Shown here piece after piece: positions 54,150-62,635 of a stretch of 64,000 nt of DNA (position 1 is the first letter of the stretch; each line of letters begins with the position of its first letter). Location of the stretch: NCBI GenBank assembly GCA_025934255.1, contig JAICYJ010000004.1:1-64000 (forward strand). The letters are read 5' to 3'. This stretch comes from Thermoleophilia bacterium. Its GTDB lineage: Bacteria > Actinomycetota > Thermoleophilia > Gaiellales > JAICJC01. The notes beneath the pieces were generated by a model. The model saw only the letters and a program-made list of their open reading frames with translations, was not told the origin of the DNA and did no database searches. A program made the position numbers and the translations under genes.

Positions 54150-57100
54150 CGAGACCACCGCGCCGCAATCGCTGCGGCTGCCAGCCCGGAGCCAACGACG
54201 GCCATCGGTTGCTTCCATGACGCTACCAGGGTTGGGTCGTCGCGCTCGGGGTAGTCGCCCCGAGGCCCGGCGGCGCCATTTCGCAGGGCCATCGAGATCA
54301 CCTGTCCGGTGTGGAGCGCGTGGCGGTCGGTCAGTTGGCGGATCTGCTCCTTGCAGCTGAAACCGTCAGCGACTACCAGCGTGTCCTTCGTCGCCGCTCG
54401 CACCTGCGGCAGCAAGACTCGTTCGCCGCATCTCATAGACAGGTCGTGGCGCTCACCCCGTTCGAAGCCGAACGCGCCCGCCATTCCACAGCAGCCCGAT
54501 TCGGGAAGCTCGCAGGTGAGTCCCATCCGCCCCAGCAGGCTCTGCTCGGCCGCGAATCCGCCAGGGCCATTCTTGTGGTGGCAATGGCCATGCACCAGCG
54601 CCCGCCGCTCAAGCCGCGGTGGCTCCCAGTCGTCGCGGTGCAACTCGAGAAACTCGCTTAGATGAAACGACTGCTTGGCGAGCTGTTTCGCGTCCGGGTC
54701 ATCCGGCAACATCCTGGGGAGTTCGTCGCGGAACACCGCCAGGCAGCTCGGTTCCATGCCGATCACCGGTATCGCAGCCCGAATCTGCGGTCGGATCTCG
54801 TTGATGATGCGCTGGAGGAATCGCCGCGCCAGATCCAGGAAGCCGAAGTCATACAGCGGTCGTCCACAGCACAGCCAACGATCCGGGACCGTGACCTGGA
54901 AGCCGGCCGCCTCCAGTACCTCGGTGCAGGCGATCGCCGTTTCCGGCTTGAAATGGTCGTTGAACGTGTCCGGCCAAAGCAGCACCTGGGGGCAGCCGGC
55001 ATTTCTGGCAGGGCGCGCTTGAAACCATCGCCGAAACGTCGTTCGTGCGAAGGGCGGCAGCTGGCGGGAGGGCGCGACTCCGGCCGCGACCTTGAGCCCG
55101 GTCGAAAGCGGCGCCACCTGTGAGAACAGGTTGGCCATCCCCGGCGCAATCGCGGCGCCACGTGCCCACAGCATGATCAAGCCCATGGCATAGGCGGCCC
55201 TGGGGCGCACTCTTCCTTCGTAGTAGTGCGACAGGAACTCGGCCTTCATGGTGGGGATGTCGACGTTGACCGGGCACTCGTTGCTGCAGCCCTTGCACGA
55301 CAGGCATAGGTGCAGCGCGTCATACACGTCCTGGTCGCGCCAGCCGCCACCGACGACGTCGCCCTGGAGCATCTCGAACATGAGCCGGGCGCGGCCGCGG
55401 GTGGTGTGCTTCTCCTCGCGCAGAACCTGGAAGCTGGGACACATCGTGCCGTCGTTCCCAGGGCGGCGGCACTTGCCCACGCCGACGCACCGCCGGGTCG
55501 CCAGGGCGAACCCACCCTGATCGTACTGCGGGAAGTGCACCTTCCTGGGTGGATCAGACGGCTGCGGACTCGCGGCCAGGCGTAGGTCGCTGTCAAGCGG
55601 CGCCGGGTCGACGATCTTGCCCGGATTCATCCTCCCGTCGGGATCCCAAATCGCCTTGAACTCGCGAAACGCCTCGACCAGCTCGGGGCCGAACATGCGC
55701 GGCAACAGCTCGGCCCGCTGCTGGCCGTCACCGTGCTCGCCCGACAACGAGCCACCGTAGGAGACGACCAGATCAGCCGCCTGCTCCATGAACGCGCGAT
55801 ACCGCCGCCGCCCCTCAGCGCTGGCGAAATCGAAGTCGATCCGCGAATGGATGCAGCCCTGGCCGAAGTGCCCATAGAACGCGCCGCCATATCCATGCTG
55901 GTCATACAACGCGCGCAGGTCGCGCAGGTACGCGCCGACGCGCGCGGGGCTGACCGCGGAATCCTCCCAGCCGGGCCAGTGGCCGGCCTCGCCGGGCGGA
56001 AACGCCGTCGCCGCCAGGCCCGCCTCCCGCACCCGCCACATCCCCTCCTGTTCTGCCGGCTGCTCGAACACCGAAACGTCGCCAGCGCTCCCCTCAAGCT
56101 CGGCGGATAACGCGCGGGCGCGCGCAGACGCCTCGCCGATCGAGTCGTCGCCAAACTCGACCAGCAGCCACCCTCTGCCATCTGGGAGCAGATCGAGCTC
56201 CGCCGCGTTCATCCCGTGTGCGCGCTGGTCTGCCACGAGCAGGTCGTCGAACCCCTCGCACGCGTCCGGCCGATGCCCCATCACCAGCGCAACATCGTCC
56301 GCCGCCAAGTACACATCCTCATACCCGGCGACCAGCAGCACACGGGCCTGCGGTCGCGGCAGCAGCTTGACGATGGCGTCCAGAACCGTCACGCAGGTGC
56401 CTTCCGTGCCGACCAGCGCGCGGGCGAGGTTGAAGCCGCGCTCCGGCAGTAGCTCATCCAGGTTGTACCCCGACACGCGGCGCGGGATATCCGGGAACCG
56501 CTCGCGGATCAACGATCCGTACCGATCACGCAGCGCGCGAAGCTTTCCGTAGATCTCGCCGCGGCGACCACCCTCAGAGACAATCCTGTCGAGCTCCGTC
56601 TCGCTGGTCTCACCGACCCGCAGAAGCAGTCCGTCGTAGGTCAGCACCTCGAGATCGTGGACGTTGTCGGAGGTGCGCCCGCCGTCACCACGGAACTGTC
56701 CCAGCACTGAGTGTGTCCCGCATGAGTTGTTTCCGATGTTGCCACCGATCGTGCAGTAGGCATGCGTTGAGGGGTCGGGGGCGAACACCAGCCCATGCTG
56801 TGCCGCGGCGGCGTTGAGCTGGTCGTTGATCACCCCGGGCTGGCAGGCCGCAAGCCGCCGATCGGCGTCGATGTACCGGATCTCATGCAGATACTTGGAG
56901 CAGTCGATCACCACCGCGACGTTCACCGTCTCGCCGGAGAGGCTGGTGCCACAGCCACGCGCCAGCAGCGGCGCACCGTGCCACCGACAGGCGTCGTGCG
57001 CAGCGACGATGTCTTCGACCGAGCGCGGCACCACCACCCCGATCGGAACCTGGCGATAGTTCGAGGCGTCGCTGGCATACAGCGCCCGACTGGCCGCGTC

Positions 57101-57172
57101 GAACCGCACCTCGCCAGCGACCGCCGCAGCGAGATCACGCTCGAGCCGGCCGGTGTCGATCGTCGCCCCCAA
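54146..57172 (-). CDS. GlcD-GlpC fusion: FAD-linked 2-hydroxyacid dehydrogenase with FeS/CCG domains
   Basis: 1008 aa. N-terminal FAD_binding_4: PLLARGCGTSLSGETVNVAV, THAYCTIGGNIGNNSCGTHS. FAD-oxidase C domain: GEAGHWPGWEDSAVSP, YGHFGQGCIHSRIDFDF, GGSLSGEHGDGQQRAELLPRMFG. Then ferredoxin-like Cys clusters (CRRPGNDGTMCPSF; CLSCKGCSNECPVN, about 640-655) and two CCG-type regions (WLCCGRPLYDFGF; ESGCCGMAGAFGFE). This is the arrangement of YdiJ/Dld-like D-lactate, glycolate or D-2-hydroxyglutarate dehydrogenases passing electrons to quinone. The end overlaps the PPC gene by ATGA. Confidence 0.9.
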   Translation of the reverse strand: MGATIDTGRLERDLAAAVAGEVRFDAASRALYASDASNYRQVPIGVVVPRSVEDIVAAHDACRWHGAPLLARGCGTSLSGETVNVAVVIDCSKYLHEIRYIDADRRLAACQPGVINDQLNAAAAQHGLVFAPDPSTHAYCTIGGNIGNNSCGTHSVLGQFRGDGGRTSDNVHDLEVLTYDGLLLRVGETSETELDRIVSEGGRRGEIYGKLRALRDRYGSLIRERFPDIPRRVSGYNLDELLPERGFNLARALVGTEGTCVTVLDAIVKLLPRPQARVLLVAGYEDVYLAADDVALVMGHRPDACEGFDDLLVADQRAHGMNAAELDLLPDGRGWLLVEFGDDSIGEASARARALSAELEGSAGDVSVFEQPAEQEGMWRVREAGLAATAFPPGEAGHWPGWEDSAVSPARVGAYLRDLRALYDQHGYGGAFYGHFGQGCIHSRIDFDFASAEGRRRYRAFMEQAADLVVSYGGSLSGEHGDGQQRAELLPRMFGPELVEAFREFKAIWDPDGRMNPGKIVDPAPLDSDLRLAASPQPSDPPRKVHFPQYDQGGFALATRRCVGVGKCRRPGNDGTMCPSFQVLREEKHTTRGRARLMFEMLQGDVVGGGWRDQDVYDALHLCLSCKGCSNECPVNVDIPTMKAEFLSHYYEGRVRPRAAYAMGLIMLWARGAAIAPGMANLFSQVAPLSTGLKVAAGVAPSRQLPPFARTTFRRWFQARPARNAGCPQVLLWPDTFNDHFKPETAIACTEVLEAAGFQVTVPDRWLCCGRPLYDFGFLDLARRFLQRIINEIRPQIRAAIPVIGMEPSCLAVFRDELPRMLPDDPDAKQLAKQSFHLSEFLELHRDDWEPPRLERRALVHGHCHHKNGPGGFAAEQSLLGRMGLTCELPESGCCGMAGAFGFERGERHDLSMRCGERVLLPQVRAATKDTLVVADGFSCKEQIRQLTDRHALHTGQVISMALRNGAAGPRGDYPERDDPTLVASWKQPMAVVGSGLAAAAIAARWSR

Positions 57173-57234
57173 CTAGCAACCCGCCCGGGTGGCGGCATGC
57201 CGCACGACCACCTGATGTTCCAGGGATCTGAGCA

Positions 57235-59022
57235 TCAGCGGCCCGGAACGAACTCTTCGATCTTCTGCTTGACGGACTCGACGATCATGCCGCGACGCCC
57301 AGAGTCGCCTCGCAGGATGGCCTGCGCGAAGTGGCTGGCCTGCTCGAAGGTGATGTGCGGTGGAAGCGGCGGCACCTCCGGGTCGGTCACCGCCTCCAAC
57401 ACGACCGGCCGGTCTGCTGCAAGCGCTTCATCCCACGCCGATCCGATCGCGTCCGGCGTGTCCACACGGATGCCGCGAAGCCCGATCAGCTCAGCGTACC
57501 GCGCGTAGGGGAAGTCGGGGATGCTCTGGGACGCGTCGAAGCGGGGGTCGCCCTCCATCGCTCGCTGCTCCCAGGTCACCTGGTTGAGATCCTGGTTGTT
57601 CAACACAAGGACGATCAGCCGCGGATCGCTCCACCGCTCCCAGTACTTTCCGATCGTAATCAGCTCGGCCAAGCCGTTCATCTGCATGGCACCGTCGCCG
57701 ACCAGTGCGATCACGACGCGGTCGGGATGGGCGAACTTCGCCCCAATCGCATACGGCACGCCCGGCCCCATCGTCGCCAGGTTCCCCGAAAGCGACGCCA
57801 TCATCCCCTGTCGAAGCCGCACGTCCCGCGCATACCAATCAGCCGACGAGCCCGAGTCGGAGGTCAGGATCGCTCCATCCGGCAGACGCTGCGACAACTC
57901 GAAGAACAGGCGCTGAGGGTTGATCGGATCGGCATCCAACATGGCGCGCTCCTCCATCAACCTCCACCACTTGGCCACCCCCTCCTCGATGCCCTCCCGC
58001 CACGACCGATCCGACTTCCGCTCGAGCAACGGGATGAGACCGCGCAATGCTTGTCGGGAGTCGCCGACCAGCTGCATCTCCATCGGATAGCGGATCCCGA
58101 TCATCCGCGCATCGATGTCGACCTGCACGCCGCGCGCCTTCCCCTCCTCCGGCAGGAACTCCGAGTAGGGAAAACTCGAGCCGACCATCAGCAGCGTGTC
58201 GCAGTCCGCCATCATGTCGGAGCTCGGCTTCGTTCCCAATAACCCAATCGACCCGGTCACCCACGGCAGATCGTCGGGCAACACCGCCTTCCCCAGCAGC
58301 GCCTTGGCGACGCCGGCACCGAGCAGATCCGCAACCTCGATCACCTCGTCCGTGGCGCCGAGCGCGCCAGCGCCGACCAACATCGCCACCTTCTCGCCGG
58401 CGTTCAGGATCTCCGCCGCCCGACGCAGATCTTGATCGGAGGGAACCACCACTGGAGGCGAGTAGCCCAGCGATGAGTGGATCGTGCCGTGCGCATGCGC
58501 AGGGACAGGAACGGCGTCCATCGACGCGACATCGTTCGGGATGATCACGCATGTGACCGTGCGCTGGTCCTTGGCGATCCGAATTGCCCGGTCGACCAGA
58601 TGTCGCATCTGGGACGGCTCAGAGGCCATCTCCACGTATTCGTGGGCGACGTCCTTGAACAAGGTCGTCAGGTCCACCTCCTGCTGGAAGCTGCCCCCCA
58701 GCGAGCTCAGCGCCTGCTGGCCAACGATCGCCACCACCGGCTGGTGATCAAGCTTCGCGTCATAGAGACCGTTCAAAAGGTGGATCGCGCCCGGCCCAGA
58801 CGTCGCGATGCACACCCCCACCTCGCCCGTGAACTTGGCATGCGCACAGGCCATGAACGCTGCCATCTCCTCATGCCGAACCTGGATCAGCTCGGGATCA
58901 TTCTCCGCCCGACCGAACGCGCCCAAGATCGCGTTGATGCCATCACCCGGAAACCCGTAGATCCGACTGATACCCCACTCACGCAGACGACCTAGCAAGA
59001 AATCAGCGACGTTCTCAGCCAT
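57235..59022 (-). CDS. TPP-dependent enzyme, pyruvate oxidase / acetolactate synthase type
   Basis: 595 aa. N-terminal PYR domain: GFPGDGINAILGAFG, IQVRHEEMAAFMACAHAKFTG (cofactor-activating Glu), CIATSGPGAIHLLNGLYDAK. Central FAD/NAD-like domain: VAMLVGAGALGATDEVIEVA. C-terminal PP domain: MGPGVPYAIGAKFAHPDRVVIALVGDGAMQMNGLAEL...NNQDLNQ, i.e. the GDG-N(25-30)-NN TPP/Mg motif. The closest patterns are PoxB-like proteins of actinobacteria (ubiquinone-linked or oxygen-linked pyruvate oxidation). The ATG at 59022 has GGAGGTGTGTGATTG before it. It is the first intact gene of the array. Confidence 0.9.
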   Translation of the reverse strand: MAENVADFLLGRLREWGISRIYGFPGDGINAILGAFGRAENDPELIQVRHEEMAAFMACAHAKFTGEVGVCIATSGPGAIHLLNGLYDAKLDHQPVVAIVGQQALSSLGGSFQQEVDLTTLFKDVAHEYVEMASEPSQMRHLVDRAIRIAKDQRTVTCVIIPNDVASMDAVPVPAHAHGTIHSSLGYSPPVVVPSDQDLRRAAEILNAGEKVAMLVGAGALGATDEVIEVADLLGAGVAKALLGKAVLPDDLPWVTGSIGLLGTKPSSDMMADCDTLLMVGSSFPYSEFLPEEGKARGVQVDIDARMIGIRYPMEMQLVGDSRQALRGLIPLLERKSDRSWREGIEEGVAKWWRLMEERAMLDADPINPQRLFFELSQRLPDGAILTSDSGSSADWYARDVRLRQGMMASLSGNLATMGPGVPYAIGAKFAHPDRVVIALVGDGAMQMNGLAELITIGKYWERWSDPRLIVLVLNNQDLNQVTWEQRAMEGDPRFDASQSIPDFPYARYAELIGLRGIRVDTPDAIGSAWDEALAADRPVVLEAVTDPEVPPLPPHITFEQASHFAQAILRGDSGRRGMIVESVKQKIEEFVPGR

Positions 59023-59232
59023 CAATCACACACCTCCACTCACTCGCGGACACAGATCTCGCCCACCCCTTCAAGCCAACGCAATCCCGCACCACCGCAC
59101 CACGGCGCGCGACCGAACTCCGCCGCAACCGACCGAACCACAACGCACGCCAGGTCGATGCCCACTTGCAGGCCCGTATAACGTTTGCCACGCCCAGGCG
59201 AATGGCGCAAAGCTGCGCGGCACCCGGTCTCC
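59023..59232. promoter_or_regulatory. possible upstream region of the array
   Basis: 210 bases between the end of the broken permease gene and the TPP-enzyme start. No consensus promoter was found, but if the permease transcript is lost this is where expression of the 17-kb array would have to begin. Confidence 0.3.
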
Positions 59233-60466
59233 TCATGCCGGTGCGTCCATGGCACCCGTAGAGGATTCCGCGGTTAGCGGTTCGGCGACGGATTCGAGTT
59301 GGCGCTGCTCCGCGTTAACGCCCAGCCAGATCTCGGTCAAGCCACCCAGGATCATCAGGCAAGCGCCGAGCAAGTAGCCGTAAAAGACTGTGGTGCGGTT
59401 TCCAGTAGCGATGTTGGCCCATACAGGGCTGGTCCGATGATGCCGCCGATACCCGTGGCGATGGCGTAGAAGAAGGCGATCGCCATCGCCCGGGTCTCCA
59501 TCGGAAAGACCTCGCTCACGGTCAGGTATGCCGCGCTGGCGCCGGCCGATGCGAAGAAGAAGATCACCGACCATCCGATCGTCAGCTGGGTGGCCGACAC
59601 CGCGTCCTGCTGGAACAGGTAGCCGACCACGATCAGGCCGCTGCCGGCGAGGATGTAGGTCGAGGCGATCATGATCTTGCGTCCAACCACGTCGAACAGT
59701 CGTCCGAGCAAGACCGGGCCAGGAAGTTTCCAAGCGCGAACGGCAGGACGTATAGCCGATCGACGAGGCCTTGACCTTGCAACCAGCGCGGGCTCTCGGG
59801 AACGAACTGGCGCACCAACAACACGCCGACCGCCAGCACCGAGCCGATCCCGAAACCCACCCGCCAGCCGGTATCGACCGCGAAATACGCGGGGTTCAAA
59901 AGCACCAAGGACGCCGCGGCGCCAGCAGCGGTTCCAATCCAAAATGACCCGTTGATCGCAAGATCGACCCATCCCCGTACCCGTGCGGGTATCAGCTCGT
60001 CGATCGCCGAGTTGATCGCCGAATATTCGCCTCCGATGCCGGCGCCGGTGAAGAATCGCGCCACCGCGAACTCGAGGAAGTTCTGCGAAAACGCGCTGCT
60101 CGTGGTGGCGATCAAGTACACCAGCAGCGTGATCATGAACAACTTCTTGCGGCCGAACCGATCGGTCAGATACCCGAAGAAGAGCGCACCGACTACCGCT
60201 CCGGCGACATAAATCGACCCCGCTAGGCCAAGCTGCGACGGCGACAACCCGAGCGTGCTGGGCTTTTCGAGCTGCGCAGCGATCGTGCCGACGATCGTTA
60301 CTTCCAAGCCGTCCAAGATCCACACGGCGCCCAGCGCGACGATCACCAGCCAATGCCACCGCGACCACGGCCACCCATCAAGGCGCGCCGGCACATCCGT
60401 CTCAACGGTGTCAACGTCGTGGCTCTGCCCTCGGCCGCGAGGACCCCACGCCGCATACGTGCTCAT
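59233..60466 (-). pseudogene. MFS transporter (sugar/organic-acid type) pseudogene
   Basis: Three frames make up one 12-TM permease. Part 1 starts [14 protein letters not shown] and includes [37 protein letters not shown] (motif A) and [20 protein letters not shown]. It jumps from [13 protein letters not shown] directly to [15 protein letters not shown], so the central loop and about two helices (about 100 aa) are missing. Missing single G bases at about 59720 and 59419 shift to [20 protein letters not shown] and then ATGNRTTVFYGYLLGACLMI. It is directly upstream of the array and was probably its uptake system. Confidence 0.75.
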
Positions 60467-60991
60467 GGTGCTCCCTTCACAAAGCTACTCCCGGGCGGAA
60501 CGTCCACCTTCGCCAACGCGCCCACGGGTGCATTACCAAACTAGATCGCACTCCGATCTTTCGAGCATTCCCCGTCACGCAACCCTCTAAACCGGGCCCC
60601 CCAGCGGCCCGGATGGAGACCGTTCGTCGGGACAGGGAGAGCTTGTTGAACGGTGGAGTGAGTCGGTGATCCCAGCACGGAGAAGATCCTTCGCATCCCG
60701 GTGGGATGGAAGCGCGCCGAAACGCGGAGCCGCGGGCAGCACACGTACACTCTCCTAACACCGGACGCGTTAGGATCTCCGCACGGAGCGTCCTGCCATC
60801 GGCACCCGGCAGTGCGCCCCACATCGGATCGGCCCGCCGGTGGCTTGAGCCTTCACCGGCGGGCTACACCCACGCGCCGCGCGATCGTCGCCACCCGATC
60901 GAATCGATTGGGCTCCCTCGGGGTATTCATCGCGGGTCAAGGCGCGCAGTCCGAGCGCGAAGGTGGCCCACCGGCGCCGCCTACGCCGTCC
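60467..60991. other. gene-free stretch
   Basis: 525 bases between the permease pseudogene and the CtaG remnant. Open frames on both strands are short and lack recognisable motifs. No hairpin or promoter of note was seen. Confidence 0.4.
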
Positions 60992-61246
60992 GCCGTCGGC
61001 TACCACCCATTCTACGCCCCCTACCTCCACACCCACCGACCATTCGGCCTCAGCGCCATAACAGACCAACAGCTCGCTGGCGCGGTCATGATGACCGAGG
61101 GCTCACTCGTCACCATCGCCGCGCTGGTCTGGCTGGCCCTGCGCTACCTCGAACAAGCCGAGGCCGGACAACGCCTGATCGGCGCCGGCGCCGAGCCCGG
61201 CAGCGTCGCCCGCGCGATCCGCTACGAACGCGCCCACCGGTCGTAG
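60992..61246 (+). pseudogene. C-terminal fragment of a CtaG-type cytochrome c oxidase assembly factor
   Basis: About 84 codons: YHPFYAPYLHTHRPFGLSAI, TDQQLAGAVMMTEGSLVTIA, then LVWLALRYLEQAEAGQRLIG. The DQQLAGAVM..GSLV signature is the last periplasmic loop and helix of the CtaG/caa3 family. The remaining helices are not found upstream, so it is a leftover. Confidence 0.65.
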
Positions 61247-61319
61247 ACCGAACGCTGCGGAGGTTCTTTGATGCACCGAACCAGCCCGGCGTCGACACTT
61301 CCTCGTCAGCAGGCCACAA

Positions 61320-61359
61320 GCGAACGCCGGCGCTTCATGAGCGAGTGCCGGCGTTTCGC
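61320..61359. repeat. 12-bp inverted repeat hairpin (one bulge)
   Basis: GCGAACGCCGGC and GCCGGCGTTTCGC pair apart from one bulged T, with a 15-base loop. It lies between the CtaG scrap and the DUF2231 gene, 70 bases before that gene's start; it may be an old terminator or a leader structure. Confidence 0.45.
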
Positions 61360-61429
61360 GTCGTGGTCGGAGGGGCAAATGGTTAGTGATGTGCGTCTCA
61401 ACGCCCATGGCCCAGATTAGGAGAGAGAG

Positions 61430-61933
61430 ATGAAGCTCAGCTACCTGGTGCGCGGCCTTCCCGGCCACCCACTGCACCCGCCCCTAACCGACGCGACGAT
61501 CGGCACCTACACCGCCGCAACAGCGTTCGGCGTGCTCAGTGCCCTCGGCATCAGCGAGAAGAACACGGCGACCGCCTGGTGGCTTGCGCTCCTGATCGGC
61601 CTGATCTTGACCGTGCCGACCGCCTTGACCGGCCTTCTCGAATGGCTGACAATCGAGCGCAGCACGAGCCTCTGGCAAACGGCCACCGCTCATCTCGCTG
61701 CAATGGTCACAGCGACGGTGTTCTTCCTGCTGGCTGCGATCTTCGGGCACGACGGCTACCAACGCCACACTGTCAGCACTGGAGCGCTGATCCTTACATT
61801 GGTCGGGTTTGGATTGCTTACCCTCGGAGGGTGGCTCGGCGGCAGCCTCGTATTCACGCACGGCATGCGCGTCCTCCACTCCGCGGACCCCACCTCCCCA
61901 TCAGAACGGAACGACTGGGCGACACCGAACTGA
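61430..61933 (+). CDS. DUF2231 membrane protein
   Basis: 167 aa. MKLSYLVRGLPGHPLHPPLTD is the conserved GHPLHP start, followed by four helices: IGTYTAATAFGVLSALGI, WLALLIGLILTVPTALTGLLEWL, LAAMVTATVFFLLAAIF and LILTLVGFGLLTLGGWLGGSLVF. GERGAGAGATG-like GGAGAGAGAGATG at the start gives a strong ribosome site. DUF2231 proteins have unknown function, often near redox or cytochrome genes. Confidence 0.9.
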   Translation: MKLSYLVRGLPGHPLHPPLTDATIGTYTAATAFGVLSALGISEKNTATAWWLALLIGLILTVPTALTGLLEWLTIERSTSLWQTATAHLAAMVTATVFFLLAAIFGHDGYQRHTVSTGALILTLVGFGLLTLGGWLGGSLVFTHGMRVLHSADPTSPSERNDWATPN

Positions 61934-62362
61934 CGCCGAACGTTCCAAAACGTCCTTCTGGCGTCGGCCACGCGGGCGGCTGGGCTGTGGGCCGTGATCT
62001 GCTGGGCGAGGTTCTGGCGTCGTCGCCGCCGAAGGACCGGCCCTACCCGAAGATCCGCAGTCGCTCGCGGTGTGGCAGGCCGGCCATGCCGATTCCGCCG
62101 ACAACCGTTCGACTGGTCGCACGCCCGACCCAAACACAACATCGGACGAGTCATTCAATCGCAGGACCTGCAGCGGCGCAGATGGCAATGAAAACGACGC
62201 CACGAGATCCGGCTTGGACGTGTCGTTGCGAATCCGGGTGAACGGCGTGGCTGCCCTCGGCGGCACGAGCACCCACCCGCGGACATTCGAGCTCCTCTCC
62301 CGCCTTGGTCCGCCGGCCATGCAGTCGATTCTCGTCATACGGGAATAATCGAGAACCGTTCA
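61934..62362. other. gene-free stretch
   Basis: 429 bases with no supported gene; frames on both strands are Arg/Pro-rich shadows. Confidence 0.4.
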
Positions 62363-62635
62363 ATGAGATTACTGCTACGGTCTCCAATCGCATGGCCGCG
62401 CTCCGAAGCCGAGGCTCTTCCCACCAGTTGGCATTCTGGGACAGCCGTGATTCTGGGTGCCCTGGCGATCGCGATCGGCGGATTCCTGCTCGGTGACCAC
62501 CACGCCGGTTCCAGCGCCGCTGCGGCCACGGATCGGACGTCGCCCGTCGCCGACTTGCCGCAACCGGCTGCGCGCACGACGAATCTGGTGAGCGGCTGCA
62601 CGCACGGCACGCTTCGCCGGCGGGATCGAGGGTGA
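62363..62635 (+). CDS. short ORF with one TM segment, coupled to the ammonia-lyase-like gene
   Basis: 90 codons. The middle has one good hydrophobic helix (GTAVILGALAIAIGGFLLG) followed by an Ala/Ser-rich stretch; the first 25 and last 15 residues are not protein-like. Its TGA overlaps the GTG start of the next gene (GTGA). It could be a real small membrane protein or the remains of one; the start is uncertain. Confidence 0.35.
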   Translation: MRLLLRSPIAWPRSEAEALPTSWHSGTAVILGALAIAIGGFLLGDHHAGSSAAAATDRTSPVADLPQPAARTTNLVSGCTHGTLRRRDRG

